A DNA stretch of 64,000 bases. It comes from Streptomyces sp. NBC_01260. Lineage in GTDB: Bacteria; Actinomycetota; Actinomycetes; Streptomycetales; Streptomycetaceae. A program made the position numbers and the translations under genes. The stretch spans positions 1,674,001 through 1,738,000 of the forward strand of contig NZ_CP108464.1 in NCBI RefSeq assembly GCF_036226405.1, in the 5' to 3' direction. The notes beneath the pieces were generated by a model, which did not search any database, was not told where the DNA came from, and saw only the letters and a program-made list of their open reading frames with translations. Shown piece by piece: positions 36,358 to 43,780 of the stretch (position 1 is its first letter; every line of letters begins with the position of its first letter).

Positions 36358-37746
36358 TCAGGCACCCTTGTCCGCAGGCTCCAAGATGGCCACGCACTCC
36401 ACATGATGCGTCATCGGGAACAGATCGAACGCCCGCAGCGTCCGCACCTTGTACCCGCCCTCGCGGAAGTACGCCAGGTCCCGCGCCAGCGCCGCCGGGT
36501 CGCAGGCCACGTAGGCGATGCGGCGGGCGCCGAGGGCGGCGAGGCGCTTGACCGTCTGCTTGCCGGCTCCGGCGCGGGGCGGGTCGAGGACGATCAGGTC
36601 GGCCTCGGTGATGCCGGTGCGGGGCAGGATCTGGTCGACCTTGCCGTGCTCGATGCGGACCCGCTCCAGGTCCTTGAGGTTGTGGCGGGCGTCCTCCACC
36701 GCGCGCTTGCCGGACTCGATGCCGAGGACGGCGCCCTTGTCGCCGAGGCGTTCGGCGAGGGAGCCGGCGAACAGGCCGACGCCGCAGTACAGGTCGAGGG
36801 CCATTTCGCCCTTGCGCGGCATCAGGCCCTGCATGACGGCCTTGACCAGGGTGTAGGCGGCCTGGGGGTGGACCTGCCAGAAGCCGCCGGAGCCCACGCG
36901 GTAGGTGCGGTCATCAGCGCGTTCGCGGACGAAGCCGCGGCCGTGGACGCGGTGCACTCCGCCGTCGTGCTCGTCGACGCGCAGGACCGAGACGGGCTTG
37001 TCGAGCTCGACCAGCGGGAGGCGGCCGCCGGAGCGGGGGGTGAGGATGACCTGACGGTCGTTGGAACCGGTGGCGGCGATGGCCTCCACCGTGGCCATCT
37101 GGGGCCAGTCCTGCTTCTCGATGCCGAGTTCGGTGACGCCGGGGGCGGCGATCAGGCAGTGGTCGATGATCTCGATGTCGTGCGAGCGGTGCTTGCGCAG
37201 GCCGACCCGGCCGTCCTCGTCGATGGCGTACTGGACCCGGGTGCGCCAGGCGGGCACCTCGCCCGGCGGGAGCTTGTCGCCCTCGGCCGGCATGACGGTG
37301 CCGTCCCAGCCGGCCTCCTCCGGGGTGAGGCCCGCGAGGTGCTGGAGCTGTTCGGCGATCACTTCGCCCTTGAGCCGTCGCTGGGCGCCGGGCTTGGCGT
37401 GCTGCCAGTCGCAGCCGCCGCACTTGCCGGGGCCCGCGAACGGACAGGGGGCCTTCACTCGGTCCTTGGACGCCTCGATGATCCGCACCGCGTCGGCGCG
37501 CAGGAAGCGGGAGTCGGCCGCACCGTCGGTGACCCGGGCGACGACCGTCTCGCCGGGGAGCGTGTGGCGTACGAACAGGACCTGGCCCTGCGAGGTCCGG
37601 GCGATGCAGTGGCCGCCGTGTGCGACGGGGCCGACCTCGACCTCGTACTCCTGCCCCACCAGCGATTCCACGGCCTGCGTTTCTTCCGCCTGCGGGTCTG
37701 CGGCCTGCGTTTCCCCGGTCTGCGGCGACGTGGATTCGTTCTGCAT
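36358..37746 (-). CDS. TRAM-domain class I SAM-dependent RNA methyltransferase (TrmA/RlmD family)
   Basis: 462 residues. An acidic 30-residue leader is followed by a TRAM RNA-binding domain (about 33-90), the 4Fe-4S cysteines in CPFAGPGKCGGC (near 103-114), the SAM-binding LYCGVGLFAG near 327, DPPRAG near 405, and the catalytic Cys in YVACDPAALARDL near 430. It makes 5-methyluridine in tRNA or rRNA; the exact target is not clear from sequence. ATG at 37746 is chosen because the TRAM domain follows directly; the more upstream in-frame ATG gives an implausible leader. It corresponds by neighbourhood to M. tuberculosis Rv2689c, as I recall. Confidence 0.9.
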   Translation of the reverse strand: MQNESTSPQTGETQAADPQAEETQAVESLVGQEYEVEVGPVAHGGHCIARTSQGQVLFVRHTLPGETVVARVTDGAADSRFLRADAVRIIEASKDRVKAPCPFAGPGKCGGCDWQHAKPGAQRRLKGEVIAEQLQHLAGLTPEEAGWDGTVMPAEGDKLPPGEVPAWRTRVQYAIDEDGRVGLRKHRSHDIEIIDHCLIAAPGVTELGIEKQDWPQMATVEAIAATGSNDRQVILTPRSGGRLPLVELDKPVSVLRVDEHDGGVHRVHGRGFVRERADDRTYRVGSGGFWQVHPQAAYTLVKAVMQGLMPRKGEMALDLYCGVGLFAGSLAERLGDKGAVLGIESGKRAVEDARHNLKDLERVRIEHGKVDQILPRTGITEADLIVLDPPRAGAGKQTVKRLAALGARRIAYVACDPAALARDLAYFREGGYKVRTLRAFDLFPMTHHVECVAILEPADKGA

Positions 37747-37800
37747 GAGGGGGTGGCTCCAGAGATCAGGGGAAACAGGGGGAACGATCGCGACGTGAGA

Positions 37801-37847
37801 GCGGCCGGACAACAACCTACGAGTGTACGTGGGTGTCGTCCGGCCGC
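37801..37847. terminator. Possible hairpin after the permease gene
   Basis: Arms gcggccggac (37801-37810) and gtccggccgc (37838-37847) enclose a 27-base loop between the permease stop and the methyltransferase start. The long loop makes this a modest candidate. Confidence 0.45.
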
Positions 37848-37892
37848 TTACCACGAGCGGGACCGGGCTGCGGAATGGACCGCTGCCGTGTG

Positions 37893-39941
37893 TCAGCTCT
37901 TGTGGGTGGGCTCCTTGGGCCTGCGCTCCACCGGGCCGCGTCGCACCATGCCCGGGGCGCTCCAGTCCGCGCGCTTCCTGGCACGCTTCTTGGCCGCCTC
38001 GGAGGACTCCAGCTGGTAGGGCACGGAGGTGACCATCACGCCGGGAGTGAAGAGCAGTCGGCCCTTGAGGCGCAGGGCGCTCTGGTTGTGCAGCAGGTGC
38101 TCGTACCAGTGGCCGACGACGTACTCCGGGATGTAGACGCTCACGACGTCGCGCGGGCTCTCCCGGCGCAGGCCCTTGACGTACTCGATGACCGGGCGGG
38201 TCACTTCGCGGTACGGCGAGTCGAGGATCTTCAGCGGCACGTTGATGCCGCGCCGCTCCCAGTCCTCCCTGAGCGCCTTCGTCTCGGCCGGGTCGACGCT
38301 GATGGAGAGCGCCTCCAGCTGGTCCGAGCGGATCAGCTTCGCGTACGCGAGCGCGCGCAGGGTGGGGCGGTGGAGCTTGGAGACCAGGACGATCGAGTGG
38401 ACCCGGGAGGGCCGGACGCTCTCGTCGGACGGGGTCTCGTCGGCGGCGATCTCCTCGGCGACCCGGTCGTAGTGCTTACGGATCGCGGTCATCGTGCCGT
38501 AGAAGATCACCATGCCGAGCAGCGCGACCCAGGCGCCGTGGGTGAACTTGGTGGCCAGGACGACGACGAGCACCAGGCCGGTGAAGAAGGCGCCGAAGGT
38601 GTTGATCGCGCGGGAGCGGATCATGTGACGGCGCTTGAGCGGGTCCTTCTCGGCCCGCAGGTGGCGGTTCCAGTGCCGGACCATGCCGGTCTGGCTGAGG
38701 GTGAAGGAGACGAACACACCGACGATGTAGAGCTGGATCAGCCGGGTCGAGTCCGCCCCGTAGATGACGACCAGCAGGATCGCGGCGCCGGCCAGCAGCA
38801 CGATGCCGTTGGAGAAGGCGAGGCGGTCACCGCGGGTGTGCAGCTGGCGCGGCAGGTAGCGGTCCTGGGCCAGGATCGAGCCGAGCAGCGGGAAGCCGTT
38901 GTACGCGGTGTTCGCGGCCAGGAAGAGGACGAGTGCGGTGGCCCCGGCGAGGATGACGAAGAAGAACGTCCCGTCACCGAACACGGCGGCCGCGACCTGG
39001 GAGATCACCGGGTCCTGGACGAAGCTCGGACCGACCGGGGTGCCGTTGTTGATCAGGTCCTTCGCCGGGTTCTCGGCCATCTTCACATCGGTGGCCATGG
39101 CCAGCCCGATGATGCCGCAGAACATCGTGACGGCCAGCAGGCCCATCGCCGCGAGGGTGGTGGCGGCGTTCTTGCTCTTCGGCTTGCGGAAGGCGGGGAC
39201 GCCGTTGCTGATCGCCTCGACGCCGGTGAGGGCGGCGCAGCCGGAGGAGAACGCCCGCAGCAGCAGGAAGACCAGGGCGAAGCCCGACAGGCCCTCGTGC
39301 TCGGCCTTGATCGTGTAGTCCGAGGTCGGGGCGTGCATGGTGTCGCCGAGGACCAGCCCGCGGAAGGCACCCCACGCGATCATGATGAAGACGCCGGCCA
39401 CGAAGAGGTACGTGGGGATGGCGAAGAGCTTCCCCGACTCCTTCACGCCACGCAGGTTCATCACCGTCAGCAGCACGATGGCCGCGACGGCACAGGCCGT
39501 CTTGTGCTCGACGACGAACGGGATGGCGGAGCCGAGGTTCTCCACCCCGGAGGCGATCGACACGGCGACGGTGAGGACGTAGTCGACCAGCAGTGCGCTG
39601 GCGACGGTCAGACCGGCCTTCGGGCCGAGGTTGGTGGTCGCGACCTCGTAGTCGCCGCCGCCGCTCGGGTACGCGTGCACGTTCTGCCGGTAGGAGGCGA
39701 CGACGGTGAACATCAGGACCACGACAGCGACTGCGATCCACGGGCTGAAGTGGTACGCCGACACGCCTGCGATGGACAGCACCAGGAGGACTTCTCCGGG
39801 GGCGTACGCCACCGAGGACAGCGGATCGGATGCGAAGACGGGCAGGGCGATGCGTTTGGGGAGGAGTGTCTCCCCCAGCTTGTCGCTGCGCAGGGCCCGT
39901 CCGATCAGGATCCGTTTGGGCACGTCGGTCAGTTTGGACAC
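37893..39941 (-). CDS. APC-superfamily permease, KimA-like potassium transporter
   Basis: 682 residues with twelve or so membrane segments in the first 480 residues (FASDPLSSVAYAPGEVLL at the first, with the unwound-helix glycines, and YPSGGGDYEVA in the second) and a 190-residue cytosolic C-terminal domain. This layout fits KimA-type proton/K+ symporters rather than small amino-acid permeases. The gene is divergent from two TrkA-family RCK proteins, which supports a potassium role. The GTG at 39941 is taken as the start; it lacks a ribosome site but lies seven bases after a TACGAT -10 box, so the mRNA is probably leaderless. Syntenic with Rv2690c. Confidence 0.82.
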   Translation of the reverse strand: MSKLTDVPKRILIGRALRSDKLGETLLPKRIALPVFASDPLSSVAYAPGEVLLVLSIAGVSAYHFSPWIAVAVVVLMFTVVASYRQNVHAYPSGGGDYEVATTNLGPKAGLTVASALLVDYVLTVAVSIASGVENLGSAIPFVVEHKTACAVAAIVLLTVMNLRGVKESGKLFAIPTYLFVAGVFIMIAWGAFRGLVLGDTMHAPTSDYTIKAEHEGLSGFALVFLLLRAFSSGCAALTGVEAISNGVPAFRKPKSKNAATTLAAMGLLAVTMFCGIIGLAMATDVKMAENPAKDLINNGTPVGPSFVQDPVISQVAAAVFGDGTFFFVILAGATALVLFLAANTAYNGFPLLGSILAQDRYLPRQLHTRGDRLAFSNGIVLLAGAAILLVVIYGADSTRLIQLYIVGVFVSFTLSQTGMVRHWNRHLRAEKDPLKRRHMIRSRAINTFGAFFTGLVLVVVLATKFTHGAWVALLGMVIFYGTMTAIRKHYDRVAEEIAADETPSDESVRPSRVHSIVLVSKLHRPTLRALAYAKLIRSDQLEALSISVDPAETKALREDWERRGINVPLKILDSPYREVTRPVIEYVKGLRRESPRDVVSVYIPEYVVGHWYEHLLHNQSALRLKGRLLFTPGVMVTSVPYQLESSEAAKKRARKRADWSAPGMVRRGPVERRPKEPTHKS

Positions 39942-39948
39942 GCTGAGG

Positions 39949-39954
39949 ATCGTA
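39949..39954 (-). promoter_or_regulatory. -10 box (TACGAT) of a leaderless promoter for the permease
   Basis: TACGAT on the minus strand, seven bases before GTG 39941, no ribosome site in between. No clear -35 was seen. Confidence 0.4.
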
Positions 39955-40283
39955 AGGGTTCCGTATGGAGGCCGCCCACGCACCACCCCCGTATCACTTG
40001 AATCTCCTGCACTCGGACGGAAAAGCCACGAAATCCTTAACGGAATCCTTGCACCGCGGCTCCCCGAATCTCACCGGAACACTTCGGTCAGCTGCCGCTT
40101 TGCCAACGCGACCCCGGCGAAAGGACACTCGAATGAGGCAACGCACCCGGCGCCGCATAAGCTCATCCTGGGCAACGGGGACGAACCGTTGCCCCATTGT
40201 TTGCCCGGCCAGCCGAGGAAAGAGTGTGAGCAGGGTGTTTTCGCAGGTCAGCCGGACGACCAGGACTGCGAGGTAGGCGCAAG
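39955..40283. other. Divergent control region between the K+ permease and trkA genes
   Basis: No gene is seen in these 329 bases. A perfect 9-base inverted repeat (gggcaacgg 40170-40178, ccgttgccc 40186-40194, 7-base loop) lies about 90 bases before the first TrkA gene. It could be an operator or an RNA hairpin in the trkA leader. I looked for a c-di-AMP (ydaO) riboswitch pattern, which often controls K+ genes, and did not see one. Confidence 0.4.
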
Positions 40284-40952
40284 GTGCACATCGTCATCAT
40301 GGGCTGCGGGCGAGTGGGAGCCGCTCTCGCGCAGACCCTGGAGCAGCAGGGGCACACGGTCGCCGTCATCGATCAGGACCCCACCGCGTTCCGGCGCCTC
40401 GGCTCCGGATTCGGCGGCCGTCGGGTCACCGGCGTCGGTTTCGACCAGGACACCCTCCGCGAGGCGGGGATCGAGGAGGCCGGTGCGTTCGCGGCGGTGA
40501 GCAGCGGCGACAACTCGAACATCATCGCGGCCCGGGTGGCGCGCGAGATGTTCGGCATCGAGAACGTCGCGGCCAGGATCTACGACCCCCGGCGTGCCGA
40601 GGTCTACCAGCGCCTCGGCATCCCCACGGTCGCCACCGTGCGCTGGACCGCGGACCAGATGCTGCGCCGGCTGCTGCCCTCGGGCGCCGAGCCGCTGTGG
40701 CGGGACCCGAGCGGCGGTGTCCAGCTCGCCGAGGTGCACACCACGCCGTCCTGGATCGGCCACAAGATCAGCACGCTGCAGGAGGAGACGGGCGTCCGCG
40801 TGGCGTTCCTCACCCGGTTGGGCGAAGCCGTACTGCCGTCGTCGCAGACGGTGCTGCAGGAGGGTGATCTGGTCCACGTGATGATGCGTACGGACGAGAT
40901 CGCGAAGGTCGAGGCGGCCTTCGCCGAGGGCCCTGAGGAGGGCGGTCACTGA
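40284..40952 (+). CDS. trkA: TrkA-family potassium uptake regulatory protein (RCK), first copy
   Basis: 222 residues. An N-terminal Rossmann NAD(P)-binding TrkA_N domain (MGCGRVGAALAQTLEQQGHTV, acidic residue at the end of strand two in VIDQD) is followed by a TrkA_C domain after about residue 140. Such cytosolic proteins gate K+ transporters in response to nucleotides. GTG start after gaggtagg. It is coupled to a second TrkA by a TGATG overlap and divergent from the KimA-like permease, the arrangement of ceoB-ceoC in mycobacteria (Rv2691-Rv2692), as I recall. Confidence 0.9.
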   Translation: MHIVIMGCGRVGAALAQTLEQQGHTVAVIDQDPTAFRRLGSGFGGRRVTGVGFDQDTLREAGIEEAGAFAAVSSGDNSNIIAARVAREMFGIENVAARIYDPRRAEVYQRLGIPTVATVRWTADQMLRRLLPSGAEPLWRDPSGGVQLAEVHTTPSWIGHKISTLQEETGVRVAFLTRLGEAVLPSSQTVLQEGDLVHVMMRTDEIAKVEAAFAEGPEEGGH

Positions 40953-41629
40953 TGCGTGTCGCGATTGCCGGGGCCGGTGCGGTGGGCCGTTCCATCGCGG
41001 CCGAGCTGCTGGAGAACGGCCACGAGGTGCTGCTCGTCGACAAGGCGCCGACCGCCATCTCGGTGGAGCGGGTGCCGATGGCCGAGTGGCTGCTGGCGGA
41101 CGCCTGCGAGATCACCTCGCTGGACGAGGCGGCGCTTCAGCGCTGCAACGTCGTGATCGCCGCGACCGGCGACGACAAGGTGAACCTGGTCGTCTCGCTG
41201 CTCGCCAAGACGGAGTACGGCGTGCCGCGGGTCGTCGCCCGGGTGAACAACCCGAAGAACGAGTGGCTGTTCAACGAGTCCTGGGGCGTCGATGTGGCGG
41301 TCTCCACGCCGCGGCTGATGTCGGCCCTGGTCGAGGAGGCGGTGAGCGTCGGCGATCTGGTCCGGCTGCTGCGCTTCAGCCACGGCGACGCCAACCTGGT
41401 CGAGCTGACGCTGCCCCCGGAGTCGGCGCTGGCCGGGACCCGGGTCGGCGAGGTGGCATGGCCCGAGGACACCTCGCTGGTGACGATCATCCGCGGACAG
41501 CGGGTTCTGACGCCGAGCACGGAGGAGAGCCTGGAGGCCGGTGACGAGCTGCTGTTCGTGGCGGCCCAGGCGCGCGAGGAGCAGTTGGAGGACCTGTTGT
41601 CGGTGCGCCGGGGAGACCCGGAGAGCTGA
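40952..41629 (+). CDS. trkA: TrkA-family potassium uptake regulatory protein (RCK), second copy
   Basis: 225 residues with its own TrkA_N (AGAGAVGRSIAAELLENGHEV, VDKAP) and TrkA_C (LAGTRVGEVAWP, DELLFVA) domains. Its ATG shares bases with the stop of the first copy. The pair probably assembles into a hetero-oligomeric RCK ring. There is no TrkH channel nearby, so the transporter controlled is either the divergent permease or one elsewhere. A strong terminator follows. Confidence 0.9.
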   Translation: MRVAIAGAGAVGRSIAAELLENGHEVLLVDKAPTAISVERVPMAEWLLADACEITSLDEAALQRCNVVIAATGDDKVNLVVSLLAKTEYGVPRVVARVNNPKNEWLFNESWGVDVAVSTPRLMSALVEEAVSVGDLVRLLRFSHGDANLVELTLPPESALAGTRVGEVAWPEDTSLVTIIRGQRVLTPSTEESLEAGDELLFVAAQAREEQLEDLLSVRRGDPES

Positions 41630-41637
41630 GCACATAC

Positions 41638-41682
41638 GAAAAGGGGCCCAGGACCGCCAGTGGCGGTCTCGGGCCCCTTTTC
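41638..41682. terminator. Strong bidirectional terminator
   Basis: Arms gaaaaggggccc and gggccccttttc, with an inner stem gaccgcc / ggcggtc. A/T tails on both sides make it work for the rightward trkA genes and the leftward DUF3159 gene. Confidence 0.9.
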
Positions 41683-41760
41683 GTGTCCGCGTTCCGCGGC
41701 GCGGGGACCGGGTCTCGGAAAGACCGTTGCCGCGTGCCCCGGAAGGGCCGGCCGTCCGCC

Positions 41761-42531
41761 TCAGAACTCCTGGCTGCGGGCGGCTTCGGTGGCTGCTGCC
41801 CTTCGGGCCTTCTCGGCCTTCTCGGCCTGCTCCTCGGCCTCCATCTCGGCGAAGACGTCGATGGGCGGCGGCGCCTTGGCGAGGAAGACCCAGGTGAGGT
41901 AGACCGCGAGCAGGAACGGCGGGATCTTCAGCGCCACCAGGACCCAGCCGAACTGGGTGGTGTCGCCCCACCAGTACAGCGGGAAGAGGATCGTGCACTT
42001 GGCGAGCAGGATCAGTCCCCAGGCGTAGCTGGCCTTGGCGTAGGCCTTCTTGCGGCCGGGGTTCCTGGTGCGCCAGGAGAGGTTCTCCTTGAAGACCGGG
42101 CCCAGGATCAGACCGATCAGCGGCAGTCCCGCCAGCGTGGTGACCAGGTAGGCGACGGCCAGTCCGAGCGTGTAGATCATGCCCGGCAGATAGAAGTCCT
42201 TGGCGTTGCCGGTCATCTTCGCGAAGACGACACCGAAGGCCACGCCGAAGACACCGCTGAAGGCGTGCTTGACGGTGTCCCTGCGGATCAGCCGGACAGC
42301 CACGAGCGCCAGCGACACCGCCACGGCCGCGATGGCCGAGTACGTGAGGTTCTTGTCGATGGTGAAGATCGTGACGAAGAGCAGTCCCGGCAGGACTGTC
42401 TCCACCATGCCCCGGATGCCGCCGAAGGCCTCGAAGAGCGCGGCCTCGGTGACCGCCTTCGCGTCGGCCTCCTGCTGGTCGGTGCTGGTGGTGGGGTCCG
42501 TGTCGGACGTCGGCTTGTCAAGAGACGTCAC
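41761..42531 (-). CDS. DUF3159 membrane protein
   Basis: 256 residues. A 30-residue Asp/Thr-rich N-terminus precedes about six hydrophobic segments between residues 40 and 225 (for example GMVETVLPGLLFVTIFTI) and an Ala/Glu/Lys coiled tail. This matches the actinobacterial DUF3159 family (Rv2693c neighbourhood). Function unknown; the conserved place beside TrkA genes suggests a membrane role in ion homeostasis, but this is inference. GTG start three bases after the upstream OB-fold gene stop, so it is in that operon. Confidence 0.85.
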   Translation of the reverse strand: MTSLDKPTSDTDPTTSTDQQEADAKAVTEAALFEAFGGIRGMVETVLPGLLFVTIFTIDKNLTYSAIAAVAVSLALVAVRLIRRDTVKHAFSGVFGVAFGVVFAKMTGNAKDFYLPGMIYTLGLAVAYLVTTLAGLPLIGLILGPVFKENLSWRTRNPGRKKAYAKASYAWGLILLAKCTILFPLYWWGDTTQFGWVLVALKIPPFLLAVYLTWVFLAKAPPPIDVFAEMEAEEQAEKAEKARRAAATEAARSQEF

Positions 42532-42534
42532 CGG

Positions 42535-42951
42535 CTACTCCTTGCCGAGCGGTCGGAGTTCGTATTTGGGGTTGAACAGCACCCGGCGACCATGACTCAT
42601 GGAGATCCGGCCCGAGGCGATGAGCTTGCGGCCCGGTTCGATGCCCACGATGGAGCGGCGGCCGAGCCAGACCACGTCCAGCGGAGCACTGCCGTCGAAG
42701 AGCTCCGCCTCCAGGGCGGGCACTCCGGCGCGCGGTCGCAGGGTGACCGTCCGCAAGGTACCAGTGACCTTCACGATCTGGCGGTCGGCGCACTCCGAGA
42801 TCCGGGTGCATCCCGAGGCATGCGAGTCCTCCGCCAGCTCCTCGCACTCCAGGTCCTCCTGGGAGCTGGAGAGCCGGTCGAGCATCCGCCGGAAGCGCCC
42901 GGTCGGCCGCTCGGCCTTCCCGGCCTTCTCGAATCGAGGAACAGCACTCAT
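42535..42951 (-). CDS. OB-fold nucleic-acid-binding protein
   Basis: 138 residues. A helical N-terminus is followed by a five-stranded OB-type barrel (IVKVTGTLRTVTLRP, LEAELFDGSAPLDVVWLGR, LIASGRI) that looks like the RecG/tRNA-synthetase wedge OB domain. The family is conserved in actinobacteria at this locus (Rv2694c equivalent). The ATG at 42951 is chosen over an upstream in-frame ATG because the conserved part starts there; a TACCCT element six bases before it may be a leaderless -10. Confidence 0.8.
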   Translation of the reverse strand: MSAVPRFEKAGKAERPTGRFRRMLDRLSSSQEDLECEELAEDSHASGCTRISECADRQIVKVTGTLRTVTLRPRAGVPALEAELFDGSAPLDVVWLGRRSIVGIEPGRKLIASGRISMSHGRRVLFNPKYELRPLGKE

Positions 42952-43037
42952 AACCGAAGGGTACCGGTCCCAGGGGGTCCTGGCGGATGGCCACTGTTTC
43001 ACTCGAACGGGTTACAGGGAGAGTCGGGCGGCGCCCT

Positions 43038-43730
43038 TCAGGCGCGCTCGAAGCGGTATCCCATCCCCGGTTCGGTGACGAAGTGCCGGGGGTGCGAGGG
43101 GTCGGCCTCCAGCTTGCGCCGCAGCTGGGCCATGTAGACCCGCAGATAGTTGGTCTCGGTGCCGTACGACGGGCCCCAGACCTCCTGGAGCAGCTGCTTC
43201 TGGCTGACCAGCCGGCCGCTGTTGCGGACCAGTACCTCCAGCAGATGCCACTCGGTGGGGGTGAGCCGTACGTCCCGTCCCTCGCGCTGGACCTTCTTGG
43301 CGGCCAGGTCGACGGTGAAGCCCGTGGTCTCGACGATCACGACCTGGTCGCCGCCGTCCTGGCCGACGGGTTCGGCGCGGCGCACCGAGGCGCGCAGCCG
43401 GGCCAGCAGCTCGTCCATGCCGAACGGCTTGGTGACGTAGTCGTCGGCCCCGGCGTCCAGCGCCTCGACCTTCTCGTCGGAGGTGTGGCGGGCCGAGAGC
43501 ACCAGGATCGGCACCCGGGTCCAGCCACGCAGCCCCCTGATCACCTCGACGCCGTCCATGTCGGGCAGCCCGAGGTCCAGGACGACGACGTCGGGGTGGC
43601 GGGCGGCGGCGAGCTGGAGGGCGGTCGCCCCGTCGGGCGCCGCGTCCACCTCGTACTTGCGCGCCTTCAGGTTGATCACGAGGGCGCGTACGATCTGCGG
43701 CTCGTCGTCGACCACAAGCACCCGGGTCAT
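43038..43730 (-). CDS. kdpE: KdpE response regulator
   Basis: 230 residues. The receiver domain has the acidic pair DDEP, phospho-acceptor Asp in VVVLDLGLPDMDG (near 53) and the conserved Lys in VTKPF (near 103). The OmpR-type winged helix ends in GTETNYLRVYMAQLRRKLE and GMGYRF. It activates kdp transcription when KdpD signals low K+ or salt stress. ATG at 43730 with aggacc nearby; an in-frame ATG at 43784 overlaps the kdpD stop, so coupling is possible. Last gene of the kdpDE unit. Confidence 0.93.
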   Translation of the reverse strand: MTRVLVVDDEPQIVRALVINLKARKYEVDAAPDGATALQLAAARHPDVVVLDLGLPDMDGVEVIRGLRGWTRVPILVLSARHTSDEKVEALDAGADDYVTKPFGMDELLARLRASVRRAEPVGQDGGDQVVIVETTGFTVDLAAKKVQREGRDVRLTPTEWHLLEVLVRNSGRLVSQKQLLQEVWGPSYGTETNYLRVYMAQLRRKLEADPSHPRHFVTEPGMGYRFERA

Positions 43731-43780
43731 CTCGGTCCTGCCTTTCTGCTGTACATCGGGTCCGCGGAGCTCTCCGCGGA

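Noticed and set aside
39955..40283. Possible c-di-AMP (ydaO-type) riboswitch before the K+ genes
   Set aside because: The conserved ydaO core sequences were not found; only a 9-base dyad is present.
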